Below, one piece after another: positions 15,512 through 24,270 of a stretch of DNA of 64,000 bases. Source of the stretch: Methylacidiphilales bacterium (lineage in GTDB: Bacteria; Verrucomicrobiota; Verrucomicrobiia; Methylacidiphilales; UBA1321); assembly GCA_026225555.1 (NCBI GenBank), contig JAMFSY010000016.1, forward strand, positions 112,626-176,625. The letters are read 5' to 3'. The notes beneath the pieces are model-generated. The model had not been told where the DNA came from and ran no database searches. It saw nothing but the letters and a program-made list of their open reading frames with translations. Every line of letters starts with the position of its first letter. Position 1 is the stretch's first letter. The position numbers and the translations under genes were made by a program.

Positions 15512-17200
15512 ATGGCCCCTAAACGACCCGTCCAGCGGCGGGTTCCGCTGACCTGGGTCCGGATGCGGACGAGGGATCATCTTGCAGTGGCCCTCTTCTT
15601 GGCGGCCCTGAGTCTGACGTCTGCTCACGCGCAGACTGCCTCCGCTCCTTCGATTCAGCCGCCGGCCAGCCCCGCGGCCTCGCCAAACCAGCCGCGGTTT
15701 TATATTGAAGATTTCGAGGTCAAGGGAGGCGCCAACCTTCTCACCGCGCGTCAAATCGAGAACGCGGTTTATCCCTTCATGGGGCCTTACCGCACACCCG
15801 ATGACGTCGATCATGCGGTAAGCGCCCTCCAAAAGGCCTATCACGATCAGGGTTTTCAGGCCGTCACCGTTGAAATTTCCCAACAGGCTCCCGGTGACGT
15901 GCAGCGCGGTATCATCACGCTCGAGGTCCAAACCAATCCTGTCGGACGAGTGCGCGTTCATGGCTCGCGTTATTACTCGATCAATCAGATCAAACACGAA
16001 GCACCCGCCTTGCGGCAAGGCACGGTGCTCGACTTTGGCTCGGTCACGAAAAACATCATCGTTCTCAACCAGCTGCAGGACCGTTCCATCCAGCCCCAGC
16101 TCAAAACCGGAATTGAACCCGGCACGGTCGATGTCGATCTCAACGTCAAGGATACGCCTCCGCTCCACGGCAGCCTGGAACTCAACAACCGCTACAGTGC
16201 CTTCACCAGCCCCCTGCGCCTGAATGGCTCGGCCGACTACGACAATCTTTGGCAGCTCGGACACACGATCGGTTTCAGCTTTCAAGTCGCCCCGGAAAAT
16301 CTCAACGAGGTTGAGGTTTTCTCCGGCTATTACCTTGCCCGGGTTCCCGGCCTGGACTGGCTCAGTCTGGAAGTGGAGGGCACCAGCCAGAACAGCAATG
16401 TTTCCACGCTCGGTGGCATTGCCGTCGCCGGCCGCGGCAGCGTCATCGGCGCACGAGCCATCATTTCCCTTCCTCCCGAAAAGGACTTCTACCAGTCTGT
16501 CAGTCTCGGCTTCGACTACAAAAACTTCACGCAGGATACTCCGAGTTTAAGCACCGCGGCCATCCCGGGATTGGCGCCCATCACCTATTTTCCCTTCAGC
16601 GTGGCGTACAGCGGCGCCTGGAGTGAGAAAACCTTCCAGACCGGTCTCGATATCTCGCTCGACTTCGCCACCCGCGGTCTCGGCAGCACGGAGGACCAGT
16701 TCGACTTTGTGCGGCACGGCGCTTCCGGAAATTTTATTTACATCCGCGGTGACCTCTCCCACTCCCACGATCTTCCTCTCGGATTTCAAGTCTTCGGCAA
16801 AGTTCAAGGCCAAGCCGCCAGCGGACCGCTGGTCAGCAGCGAACAATTCAGCGCGGGCGGACTCGATACCGTCCGGGGTTATCTCGAATCCGAGGAATTG
16901 GGGGACAACGCTCTCTTCGGCACCCTCGAAATACGCACTCCTTCCCTCGGCACCTTTTTGGGAAAGACCGTCGATGACTGGCGTTTTTACGCCTTCGGCG
17001 ACGCCGGTTTCGTCACCACGGATCAGCCGCTGCCCGAACAAACCCCGCAGTATGACCTCCTTAGTTTCGGGGCCGGCACCCGAATCAAATTGCTCAATCA
17101 TTATAACGGATCGCTCGATTTTGCCGTGCCGGCGATCAGCGCCACCCAAACCAAAGCCTACTCGCCTCAGTTGATTTTTCGACTCTGGGCCGAGTTCTAA
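15512..17200 (+). CDS. TpsB outer-membrane transporter of a two-partner secretion system (ShlB/FhaC family)
   Basis: A 562-residue protein with a long basic N-region and a signal peptide ending AHAQ (~residue 41), then a Pro/Ala-rich linker. A POTRA_2 domain (~65-150) contains FYIEDFEVKGGANLLTARQI and the typical DDVDHAVSALQKAYHDQGF. A second POTRA-like part (~150-220) precedes a 16-strand barrel (~225-562) with the lid-loop signature GGLDTVRGYLESE and a final WAEF. TpsB proteins sit in the outer membrane and export one or a few large TpsA beta-helix proteins. No tpsA adjoins it. The obvious candidate is the giant gene at 31928. A later start at 15563 (MRTRDHL) is also possible. The porin gene follows 8 bases after the stop. 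Confidence 0.9.
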   Translation: MAPKRPVQRRVPLTWVRMRTRDHLAVALFLAALSLTSAHAQTASAPSIQPPASPAASPNQPRFYIEDFEVKGGANLLTARQIENAVYPFMGPYRTPDDVDHAVSALQKAYHDQGFQAVTVEISQQAPGDVQRGIITLEVQTNPVGRVRVHGSRYYSINQIKHEAPALRQGTVLDFGSVTKNIIVLNQLQDRSIQPQLKTGIEPGTVDVDLNVKDTPPLHGSLELNNRYSAFTSPLRLNGSADYDNLWQLGHTIGFSFQVAPENLNEVEVFSGYYLARVPGLDWLSLEVEGTSQNSNVSTLGGIAVAGRGSVIGARAIISLPPEKDFYQSVSLGFDYKNFTQDTPSLSTAAIPGLAPITYFPFSVAYSGAWSEKTFQTGLDISLDFATRGLGSTEDQFDFVRHGASGNFIYIRGDLSHSHDLPLGFQVFGKVQGQAASGPLVSSEQFSAGGLDTVRGYLESEELGDNALFGTLEIRTPSLGTFLGKTVDDWRFYAFGDAGFVTTDQPLPEQTPQYDLLSFGAGTRIKLLNHYNGSLDFAVPAISATQTKAYSPQLIFRLWAEF

Positions 17201-17207
17201 GAACCCT

Positions 17208-19385
17208 ATGAAACGAGCTGCATCCCCCCTCTTTCCGTCCGAGCCACTCTCCCGTTGGCTCTCCATGGCTTTCGTTTCCATTTCCTTCCTGGCCGCCGCC
17301 GCGCCGGCCCAGGCCGCAACCGGGTCCCCCAATGCGACGACCGCCCCGGCCGTGCCCGCCATGCCGCTGGCTGTTCGCCCTCCTGCCGCCGTCCTGCGGC
17401 CGGACGATTCACCGGATGTTCCTGCCACCGCCACCTTGCTCGCCGCCGACCCCGCCGCCTTGCCAACCCTTGCCTCGACGACCGGCGGAACTGCTCCTGC
17501 GACCGCGGCTCCAAGCTTGCCGCCGCCGCTGCCGCCTCTTCCGCCCGGCGTCGCAGCCAGCGTTCAGGCGCCCGATTCCACGCCGGCGCCTCCGGTTTCC
17601 ACGGCACCTCCCGCCTCTGCTCCTCCCGTCTCGGCAGATCCCTACGCCAACGATCCGTGGAAGCGTGCTTTCGTGAGCCTGGTTGATCGACTTGTTCAAC
17701 GCGGAGGACTTACCAGGGCAGACTCGGACGACATCATTCAACAGGCCCAGGAAGATGCCAACCCCAGTCATACCCAGGCTACCGAAGCTCTCGCGAGTTC
17801 CGCTAATCCGGCACCGACTCCCGCGAGTCCCGCCAGCGCGGCCATTCCGCCGCTGACCGACGACACCGTTCACGTCAATTACGTCCCGGAGACCGTCAAA
17901 GACGAAATGCGCGAGGAGATCAAACAGGATGTGATCGCCCACGACCGCGATGAACTCTGGTCGAACAATACCGGGCCCGGTCCCGAAACCTTTCCGCGTT
18001 TCCGCGTCTTCGGCGATATCCGCGTCCGCGCCCAGGACGACACCTTTCCCTCCGGCAACGACGATTCTCCCGGCGCCTTTCCGAATTTCAATGCCATCAA
18101 TACCGGATCGATGTTCGACCTCAATGCCATATCGAACCCGGCTTTTCGACTACCTCAATTGGATACCAATCAGGACCGCTTCCTGCCGCGCCTCCGCGCT
18201 CGTTTCGGAACCGACATCAATCTCGGAGACGGCTTCACCGCCGGCCTTCGCGCTGGCACCGGCGCCGATAATTCCCCCGTTACCGAAAACCAAACCCTGG
18301 GCGCGGCCAACAATGGGCAGGGCGGGGATTTCGCCAAATATGCCATCTGGCTCGACCGCGGTTTCATCAAATACGAAATGGTCGGAAAGCCGAACGAAGA
18401 TTTGACCTTCGAAGTCGGACGCATGGACAATCCGTTTTTCGGCACCAGCATGATATGGGCGGATGACATCGGCTTCGACGGACTCGCGGTGACCGGTAAG
18501 TATCCGATCACCGATAATCTCACTCTCTTCGGAGCGGGCGGTGCCTTCTCGGTCTTCAATACCGACCTCAACTTCTCGTCGGCCGAATCGGCCAAGTTTA
18601 AGAGTGAGGATAAGTGGCTCTTCGCCGGTCAGGCTGGCCTCATCTGGAAAATCAACGAGGATTTCACGGTGAAGGGGGCCGCCGCCCTGTACGACTTCGA
18701 GAACATCGCCGGCAAGGTTTCCGATCCCTACGTCCAGACCGATTCCACCGATGAGGGGAACACCGCCGACAGTCGTCCTTCCTTCGCGCAAAACGGCAAT
18801 ACTTATATCGCGCTCAACAATGTCGAGCCGAATCCCGGCATTGCGCCAGGTCAACCAACTCCCCTCTACGAATACTTCGGCTTGGCCACCGGATTCCAGG
18901 AGCTCGCCCTGACCGGCCAGGTCGATATCAGCCATTTCGATCCGTTTCATATCTGGGTCGTCGGGGAGTTCGTGGACAATCTTGCCTTCGACCGCTCTTC
19001 CATCGTCAACAATGGCCCTCCCGGCATCCTGAGCGGGCCGCAAAACAACATCGCGGATCCGAATGATCCCAACTCGTTTTATGGCGGCAACAAGGGTTAT
19101 AATATCCGCTTGAGCATGGGCCGTCCCGCTCTCGAGAAACTCGGGGATTGGAACGTCAATCTCACCTATCGCTACATCGAATCCGATGCCGTCGTGGACG
19201 GTTTTGTTGATTCCGATTTCGGCGGCCCGCTCGCTGGCACCAATCTCCAGGGGTATATGGTCGGCCTCAATGTCGGTCTCTCTCCCCACGTCTGGACAAC
19301 TTTGCGCTGGATGTCCGCCGATGCGATCGCCGGACCCACTTATAAGTCGGATGTCATCCAATTCGATATCAATGCGCAATTCTGA
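17208..19385 (+). CDS. Outer-membrane porin (putative Porin_5-type)
   Basis: A 725-residue protein. A signal peptide (~residues 1-36, ending AQAA) is followed by a low-complexity Pro/Ala/Thr region to about 150, a short helical segment (VKDEMREEIKQDV) and a beta barrel from ~260 to the end. Barrel features include FRVFGDIRVRAQD, RLRARFGTDINLGDGFTAGL, FEVGRMDNPFFGTSMIW and a terminal strand ending INAQF. This matches the large putative porins whose barrel follows a periplasmic coiled coil and which diffuse solutes across the outer membrane. The substrate is unknown. In this setting phosphate or phosphorylated compounds are a guess. It is 7 bases after tpsB and 22 bases before the next gene, so one operon is likely. 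Confidence 0.82.
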   Translation: MKRAASPLFPSEPLSRWLSMAFVSISFLAAAAPAQAATGSPNATTAPAVPAMPLAVRPPAAVLRPDDSPDVPATATLLAADPAALPTLASTTGGTAPATAAPSLPPPLPPLPPGVAASVQAPDSTPAPPVSTAPPASAPPVSADPYANDPWKRAFVSLVDRLVQRGGLTRADSDDIIQQAQEDANPSHTQATEALASSANPAPTPASPASAAIPPLTDDTVHVNYVPETVKDEMREEIKQDVIAHDRDELWSNNTGPGPETFPRFRVFGDIRVRAQDDTFPSGNDDSPGAFPNFNAINTGSMFDLNAISNPAFRLPQLDTNQDRFLPRLRARFGTDINLGDGFTAGLRAGTGADNSPVTENQTLGAANNGQGGDFAKYAIWLDRGFIKYEMVGKPNEDLTFEVGRMDNPFFGTSMIWADDIGFDGLAVTGKYPITDNLTLFGAGGAFSVFNTDLNFSSAESAKFKSEDKWLFAGQAGLIWKINEDFTVKGAAALYDFENIAGKVSDPYVQTDSTDEGNTADSRPSFAQNGNTYIALNNVEPNPGIAPGQPTPLYEYFGLATGFQELALTGQVDISHFDPFHIWVVGEFVDNLAFDRSSIVNNGPPGILSGPQNNIADPNDPNSFYGGNKGYNIRLSMGRPALEKLGDWNVNLTYRYIESDAVVDGFVDSDFGGPLAGTNLQGYMVGLNVGLSPHVWTTLRWMSADAIAGPTYKSDVIQFDINAQF

Positions 19386-19407
19386 CCACGCTTGCCTTCA
19401 TCGATCC

Positions 19408-20106
19408 ATGAAAACGATTCCGCTCCTGCTTTTGATAGCCCTCTTTATTGCTCCTGCGCTGCACGCCGCTGATGATCAGGCCGCATCCCGCGAAGCCAAA
19501 TTGCGGGACGAGCTGCGCAGTACCATCCTCCAATTGCGCGATGCTCAAAACCAGGCCGCGCAATCCCAGGCGCAACTGGACGCCGCCAACGCGAATGCCA
19601 AGGATCTTCAAGCCAAACTCGACGACGCCGGCGCGACCATCAAAAAGCAGGCGACCGCCGCCGCCGCGGCGCAAACGGCCGCCGCCAAAACCATCTCCGA
19701 CCAGAATGACCAGATCACTTCGCTCAACAAGCAGCTCGCCGACTTTCAGGCGGCTATTGTCCAGTGGAAGGGCTACCAGACCCAGGCGGAAAAGATGATG
19801 ATCACGCTCAAGGCCAGTAACCAGCAGCTCACTCTCCAGGTTGTCGATCTCCAGCGGCTCGTGGCGGACCGACAGAGCAAGAATCTCGATCTCTACAAGA
19901 CCGGCGTGGACATCCTCAACCGCTACCAGAAATACAGCTTGGGTGATGCTTTGGAAGCGAAAGAGCCTTTTCTCGGGCTGACCCGGACCAAACTCGAAAC
20001 CCTCGTCCAGGACTATCAAGATGCGCTCGATCAGAGCAAGAGTCCCCCGCCTCCCGTGAAGCCGATGAAGACCCCGCTGACCGCGATGAAAAACCCACCG
20101 CAATAA
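19408..20106 (+). CDS. Periplasmic coiled-coil protein
   Basis: The 232-residue product starts with a clear signal peptide (MKTIPLLLLIALFIAPALHA) and is almost entirely helical. Two long heptad segments are seen (~residues 28-115, SREAKLRDELRSTILQLRDA onward; and ~115-165), then a helix-rich region and a Pro-rich tail (SPPPPVKP). No catalytic site is visible. It is the last gene of the tpsB-porin unit. A periplasmic spacer or tether between envelope components is a reasonable guess, and a link to the porin or the transporter is inferred from position only. Confidence 0.68.
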   Translation: MKTIPLLLLIALFIAPALHAADDQAASREAKLRDELRSTILQLRDAQNQAAQSQAQLDAANANAKDLQAKLDDAGATIKKQATAAAAAQTAAAKTISDQNDQITSLNKQLADFQAAIVQWKGYQTQAEKMMITLKASNQQLTLQVVDLQRLVADRQSKNLDLYKTGVDILNRYQKYSLGDALEAKEPFLGLTRTKLETLVQDYQDALDQSKSPPPPVKPMKTPLTAMKNPPQ

Positions 20107-20345
20107 GGTCGTGTCCCGAAGTCCGCTCCTGCCTCGAGTGGACGAATCGTCTGCTTGAGTTTTGCGTCCAAGCGATTCCGCGGCGCATGTATCGGGTCTT
20201 AGATGGCGGTTCTGCAACTTAAAAAGAGTCAGGGCTCCTTATGCTTCATCCGATAGATTATCGACAGTTGCTCGTCTCCGTTCCGCTTTTTCAGTGATCG
20301 GTTGGCCGGAGCGAACGTGTTCAACACCGTGGCTGCCAACGAAGA

Positions 20346-20371
20346 GGGGCGGCCCGTTACCGGGCCGCCCC
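20346..20371 (+). terminator. Strong hairpin after the tpsB-porin unit
   Basis: GGGGCGGCCCG-TTAC-CGGGCCGCCCC forms an 11-bp GC-rich stem with a 4-base loop. It lies 240 bp after the coiled-coil gene. No T-run follows, so termination would be imperfect. The stem could instead belong to the duplicated leader that starts in its 3' arm. Confidence 0.5.
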
Positions 20372-20398
20372 CGACTGCATGTTTAAGAATCCAAACAG
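20365..20398 (+). repeat. Orphan copy of the PstS-like leader sequence
   Basis: CCGCCCCCGACTGCATGTTT (20365-20384) closely repeats the sequence at 24208-24228, upstream of the first PstS-like gene. TGCATGTTTAAG with AATCCAAACAG (20376-20398) repeats 29099-29119, just before the third PstS-like gene. Here the motif leads only to AATAACCGTGTAA, where the start-like codon is followed by a stop. No gene follows on this strand for 2.5 kb. The rest of 20107-20489 shows no gene. Confidence 0.55.
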
Positions 20399-20489
20399 GG
20401 ATTCCAATAACCGTGTAACACAGTAGCAGCTTCCGATCCTAGACGCCTATTAATTTCTCGTAATTTTGGCTGCCTCTAATCGAAGCCGC

Positions 20490-22583
20490 TTAAGGGCTCG
20501 AGGGCCTCGAATCTTGCAGCACCTTGAGGCGCTGAAGATTCTGTCTCGCATCGGCATTCTTCGGATCGATCCGTAGGGCCTCTTCGTATTCCGCCTGGGC
20601 CGCGGATTCTTGCCCTTCTTGGATTAGCGCCGTGCCCAGATCCGAGTGGGCTTCCGCGGAATTGGGGTTGATTTGCAAGCCTGCCTTATACTGGGCCACC
20701 GCGTCGTCGATATGCCCAGTTGCCAATAGCGCCGTTCCCAAATTGATCCGGGCATTGGCGTCTGCGGGATTGAGCTCCAGTACCCGTTCGTATCGTGACT
20801 TGGCCTCTTCCACTTTTCCCGATTGCGCCAGTGCATTTCCCAGATTGTAGAGCGCATCGATGTGGTCCGGATTGATCCTCAACGCCTCCTCAAATTCCTT
20901 CTCGGCCTCGGGAATGCGGCCGAGTTCCAGCAAAACATTGCCCAGGTTATTGTGCGGCTCGGCAAATTGCGGATCGATCGCGATCGCCTGCTGAAATTGG
21001 TCCAGGGCCTCCGTCGTTTTCCCCTCCTTCAGCAGCGTATTTCCGAAGTTGAAGTGAGCTTCGGTAAATTTTGGATTGAGGCGCAACGCTTCCGTGAACT
21101 CGCGGTCCGCCTCGGGGAAGGCCTCCGCCTGCGCGTAGGCCACGCCCAAATCATAATGCGGCACCGCGAAGCCGGGCTTCAGTTGCACCGCCTCCTGGTA
21201 AAGGCGGATGGCCCTTTCCCGCTGGCCCTCGAGAAGCAGGGCGGTACCAAAGTTATTGCGGGCCACCGCCGAGTTTGGATTGCGTTCCAGCGCGTGAGCC
21301 CACAAGGCTTCCTGACTGGTGAAGCTCGCCGCGTAGCTATGACTTATGCCGGCGAGAATGAGCGCTCCGAATACGCAAGGCAACCACACGTAGTTCTGCG
21401 CCGAGCTCGATAAATATTTCCGCAGGCCTTCCAGGCCTGCAATCGCGAGACCGATGACACCCACCACCGGAATGTAGAGGAAGTGGTCCATGACCCAGGT
21501 GAACTGCATGTACGACGTCTCGTTGAACCCGACGAAGGGAGCGAGCATCGCAAAGAAGAAGCCCAGGCCAAGCAGAACGTGTCGTCCCCATGTCTTGCGT
21601 AATCGCCAAAGTCCGGCCAGCACGCCGGCCAGGACCAGCCAGGGCAGAAATTGTGGAAGCTCGGGCGGATTGACCTTCCACTGCGGATACGAGAAGGACA
21701 ACTCCAGCGGAAGAACCGCCTTTGAAAAATAAAAGGCGGCGCTCAGACCTGCGAGCGCCACGCGCGACCAAAATCCACCGATCGGCGTGACGGGATCAGG
21801 GAGCAGATGAAGCCTCGCATAATGCGCGCCTGACCAAAGGCTCGTTAGCCCGAGGATCACGGAGACGACGAAGAACGGAGCCGATTCCTTGATCTCGGTC
21901 CATCCGCATTTCCCTCGCTTCCACCAGGCGAAAAGCAAAAGGATGACCGGAAAGGGGGCCATGCTGATTTTGCACAGCATCGCCGTCACAAACCAGCCCA
22001 GCGCCCGATAGTAATCACCGCTCTTCCCCTTTTCCTCGTAATCGACATAAGCACACATTGCCAACAGAAACGGGGCGAGAGAAAGCGTGTTCTTGAGTTC
22101 GGAAATCCAGACGACCGACTCCACCGTCGTCGGATGAACCGCAAAAATCAGTCCTCCGATCCACGCCCAGCGTAAATGAAATTTCGCCAGAAGACGCCAA
22201 ACCAATCCCGCGTTCAGCAGATGCAGGACGACGTTGGCGACATGGTAGCCCAGCGTTTGGTTGTGCCAAAGCTGCCACTCCCACCACTGCACCGTTTGCT
22301 CGATCGGATAATACTCCACGAAACTTCCGGGCTGGAACCACGCCTTCCATAGCCGCGCCGGATCGTTGAGCAACGGGTTATGAGTCAGATAAAAATCGTC
22401 ATCGACGATCCAGCCCCCGTGCCATCCCGGGGCGGTGCTCCACCAGCCGAGAACGACGAGGATCAGAAGTCGCGATAGGATCGAGGGCCCTCTCCCGGCA
22501 CACGCAACCGCCAGACGGGCGCGCCACGAGCCGCGGGCAGGCGCCGTCTCCAACCTCTTTCGTTTCGTTGCACGTTTGGTCAT
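20490..22583 (-). CDS. Membrane protein with C-terminal TPR array (TMTC-like)
   Basis: A 697-residue protein. Residues ~30-420 contain about ten membrane helices, with the luminal-type motif IVDDDFYLTHNPLLNDP after the first helix. That motif is characteristic of O-mannosyltransferase-like TMTC proteins and their bacterial relatives, where the acidic residues lie in the presumed active loop. Residues ~430-680 are about seven TPRs, such as FGTALLLEGQRERAIRLYQE and LGNALAQSGKVEEAKSRYER. The fold suggests a lipid-linked sugar transferase acting on proteins outside the cytoplasm, but no activity can be claimed from sequence. It is transcribed alone, against its neighbours. The upstream 22584-22918 region holds no visible gene. 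Confidence 0.78.
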   Translation of the reverse strand: MTKRATKRKRLETAPARGSWRARLAVACAGRGPSILSRLLILVVLGWWSTAPGWHGGWIVDDDFYLTHNPLLNDPARLWKAWFQPGSFVEYYPIEQTVQWWEWQLWHNQTLGYHVANVVLHLLNAGLVWRLLAKFHLRWAWIGGLIFAVHPTTVESVVWISELKNTLSLAPFLLAMCAYVDYEEKGKSGDYYRALGWFVTAMLCKISMAPFPVILLLFAWWKRGKCGWTEIKESAPFFVVSVILGLTSLWSGAHYARLHLLPDPVTPIGGFWSRVALAGLSAAFYFSKAVLPLELSFSYPQWKVNPPELPQFLPWLVLAGVLAGLWRLRKTWGRHVLLGLGFFFAMLAPFVGFNETSYMQFTWVMDHFLYIPVVGVIGLAIAGLEGLRKYLSSSAQNYVWLPCVFGALILAGISHSYAASFTSQEALWAHALERNPNSAVARNNFGTALLLEGQRERAIRLYQEAVQLKPGFAVPHYDLGVAYAQAEAFPEADREFTEALRLNPKFTEAHFNFGNTLLKEGKTTEALDQFQQAIAIDPQFAEPHNNLGNVLLELGRIPEAEKEFEEALRINPDHIDALYNLGNALAQSGKVEEAKSRYERVLELNPADANARINLGTALLATGHIDDAVAQYKAGLQINPNSAEAHSDLGTALIQEGQESAAQAEYEEALRIDPKNADARQNLQRLKVLQDSRPSSP

Positions 22584-22918
22584 GGTCAGCTGAGTCGGTG
22601 GATTTCAAGGCGATCACTTCAAGGGACCGGTCTTTCTCCTGTCTTCATCCGACGATGGCAAGCCGAAAGTGATCGCTGTGATGTGTCCGCCAGAAAAATG
22701 GACCAAGCGAACTAAGATGACTTTCGCATGGACGAGACGCCGCTCGCCGAAATAGCTCTCGATCTATCCATTTGAACTCAAGCGATTAACAATCCATCTG
22801 GTTGTCGCCTGAGCCTGCCAATACTCTAGAGACAGGCCGTCTTCCACGCCATTTTCAGAAAAATGAAACGCAATTTTAACGTGATATCTGCGAGATTCTT
22901 TGCCTATGTTTTTAGCCC
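22584..22918. other. Divergent intergenic region, 335 bp
   Basis: The region separates the minus-strand TMTC-like gene from the plus-strand Sel1 gene. It must hold both promoters. I see no gene, strong hairpin or clear operator, only an A/T-rich stretch before the Sel1 start. Confidence 0.5.
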
Positions 22919-23863
22919 ATGAAGCACAAATCTCATCGATCTTTTGGTTTTGCCCTGCTTCTGCCGGTTATCGTGATGTCTATGATGACATCTGCTTGCG
23001 CTCCTCGGGCGGAAGTTCCGCCGACCCAGGCGGCTGCCGATGCCGGTGATGTGCAGGCTCAACTCCTCACCGCCAAGGCTTATTTTGAAGGGAAGGGGGC
23101 CCCCGCAGACAAGGCGAAGGCGTTTGTTTATTTCAAGAAAGCGGCCGATCAGGGTAACGCCAAAGCTGAAAACGACCTCGCCGTCATGTACAAGAAGGGC
23201 TGGGGCGTCGCCGCCGATCCGAAACAGGCGCTCGACTGGTGGCATAAGGCAGCCGGGCACGGGCTCCCCGAGGCGCAGGAAACACTCGGGGCCATTTATC
23301 TCAACGGCAACGGCGTGCCCAAGGACACAGCCGAGGCGTGCCGCTGGTACGAGAAAGCGGCCAGCCAGGGAGTCCTCGATGCTCAAAACGTCCTCGCCCA
23401 AATCTATTTCTTCGGCGACATGGGCGTCTCCACCGATTATGCCAAGGCAGCCCAATGGTACGGAGCCGCCGCCGCTCAAGGCGATCTAAGCGCCATGAAT
23501 GGCCTCGGCGTACTCTACGAAAACGGTTATGGCCTTCCTAAGGATGTCGACAAGGCCGTTTCCTATTTCCGCACGGCGGCGGAGCAGGGTAACGCCAAAG
23601 CCGAAAGTAATCTCGGCCGCTGCTACATGGGTGGAATTGGCGTGAACAAAGATCCCGTGACTGCCTTTGTCTGGCTCACCCTCAGCCAGCAGCAGACGGA
23701 AGTCACGGCGGGAAAGCTCCTGCATGGCCTGGTTCCCACGATGAGCAAGGAAGAGCTCGTGAAAGCTCGGGAACTCACCCGTCAGAAGACGGAGGAGCAG
23801 AGGAAGGCTAAAAACCAAGCCAAAGCCTCTGCTTCCTCGACCGCTGCAGCCGCTAGCCACTGA
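22919..23863 (+). CDS. Sel1-repeat lipoprotein
   Basis: A 314-residue protein with a signal peptide whose end reads MMTSACAP; the Cys fits a lipobox, so it is probably anchored by lipid in the envelope. Residues ~45-270 are six Sel1-like repeats of ~36 residues, for example AENDLAVMYKKGWGVAADPK, ETLGAIYLNGNGVPKDTAEA and NGLGVLYENGYGLPKDVDKA. Sel1 arrays act as protein-interaction scaffolds. The tail is basic, helical and Ala/Ser-rich. It stands alone. The 23864-24099 stretch after it holds no gene. Confidence 0.85.
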   Translation: MKHKSHRSFGFALLLPVIVMSMMTSACAPRAEVPPTQAAADAGDVQAQLLTAKAYFEGKGAPADKAKAFVYFKKAADQGNAKAENDLAVMYKKGWGVAADPKQALDWWHKAAGHGLPEAQETLGAIYLNGNGVPKDTAEACRWYEKAASQGVLDAQNVLAQIYFFGDMGVSTDYAKAAQWYGAAAAQGDLSAMNGLGVLYENGYGLPKDVDKAVSYFRTAAEQGNAKAESNLGRCYMGGIGVNKDPVTAFVWLTLSQQQTEVTAGKLLHGLVPTMSKEELVKARELTRQKTEEQRKAKNQAKASASSTAAAASH

Positions 23864-24099
23864 GGCAGCGAGCCAGCCGCTCCCTCGGAGCCTCCTCTGA
23901 AGTCTTCGAGCATTTAAATGCGGAATTCTTCGCGCTCCGGTTCTTTATTCGGGAAAAATCACGCATCTCGATGTCCATTTTCAGGAACACATCATAGTGA
24001 TTGTGGCAAACGCTTTTTTCGGAGGTTTAAGCGTTAGCGATTGGCAGGGAATATCTTCCATTTCTTTTCAGCGACAGTGCTGTAGGTCGAAAATCTTAG

Positions 24100-24116
24100 C
24101 GTGACCGAATTGTTAC
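24100..24116 (+). promoter_or_regulatory. Candidate PHO box before the first PstS-like gene
   Basis: CGTGAC-CGAAT-TGTTAC, half-sites 11 bp apart, with 4/6 and 5/6 matches to TGTCAC. Its spacer and second half match the better site before tpsA (TGAAT-TGTCAC) at 9 of 11 positions. It is ~155 bp upstream of the ATG at 24271. Moderate support only. Confidence 0.4.
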
Positions 24117-24207
24117 AATGGTCGATTCGACACCACGAAGACAATGTGATGAATTGCATTCGCGCAAAAGGGAGGAGAAGCCCCTGAGTTTGAGATTCGG
24201 TAAGGTT

Positions 24208-24229
24208 CCGCCCCCCGATTGCATGTTTA
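24208..24229 (+). repeat. Leader repeat, copy before the first PstS-like gene
   Basis: This is the near match of 20365-20385 (CCGCCC.CGA.TGCATGTTTA), located 42 bp before the ATG of the first PstS-like gene. It lies in the 5' untranslated region and may be part of a conserved leader or of the duplicated unit. Confidence 0.5.
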
Positions 24230-24270
24230 GACATCACAAACATAACCAAACAACAAAAAATACCAATACC

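Noticed and set aside
15319..15522. Small plus-strand ORF before tpsB (possible 43-67 aa)
   Set aside because: No ribosome site, it overlaps the tpsB start, and the peptide lacks any recognisable feature. I keep it only as a note.
20346..20410. Riboswitch or other known structured RNA
   Set aside because: There is one strong hairpin and a repeated short motif, but no pattern of a known riboswitch class that I can recognise.
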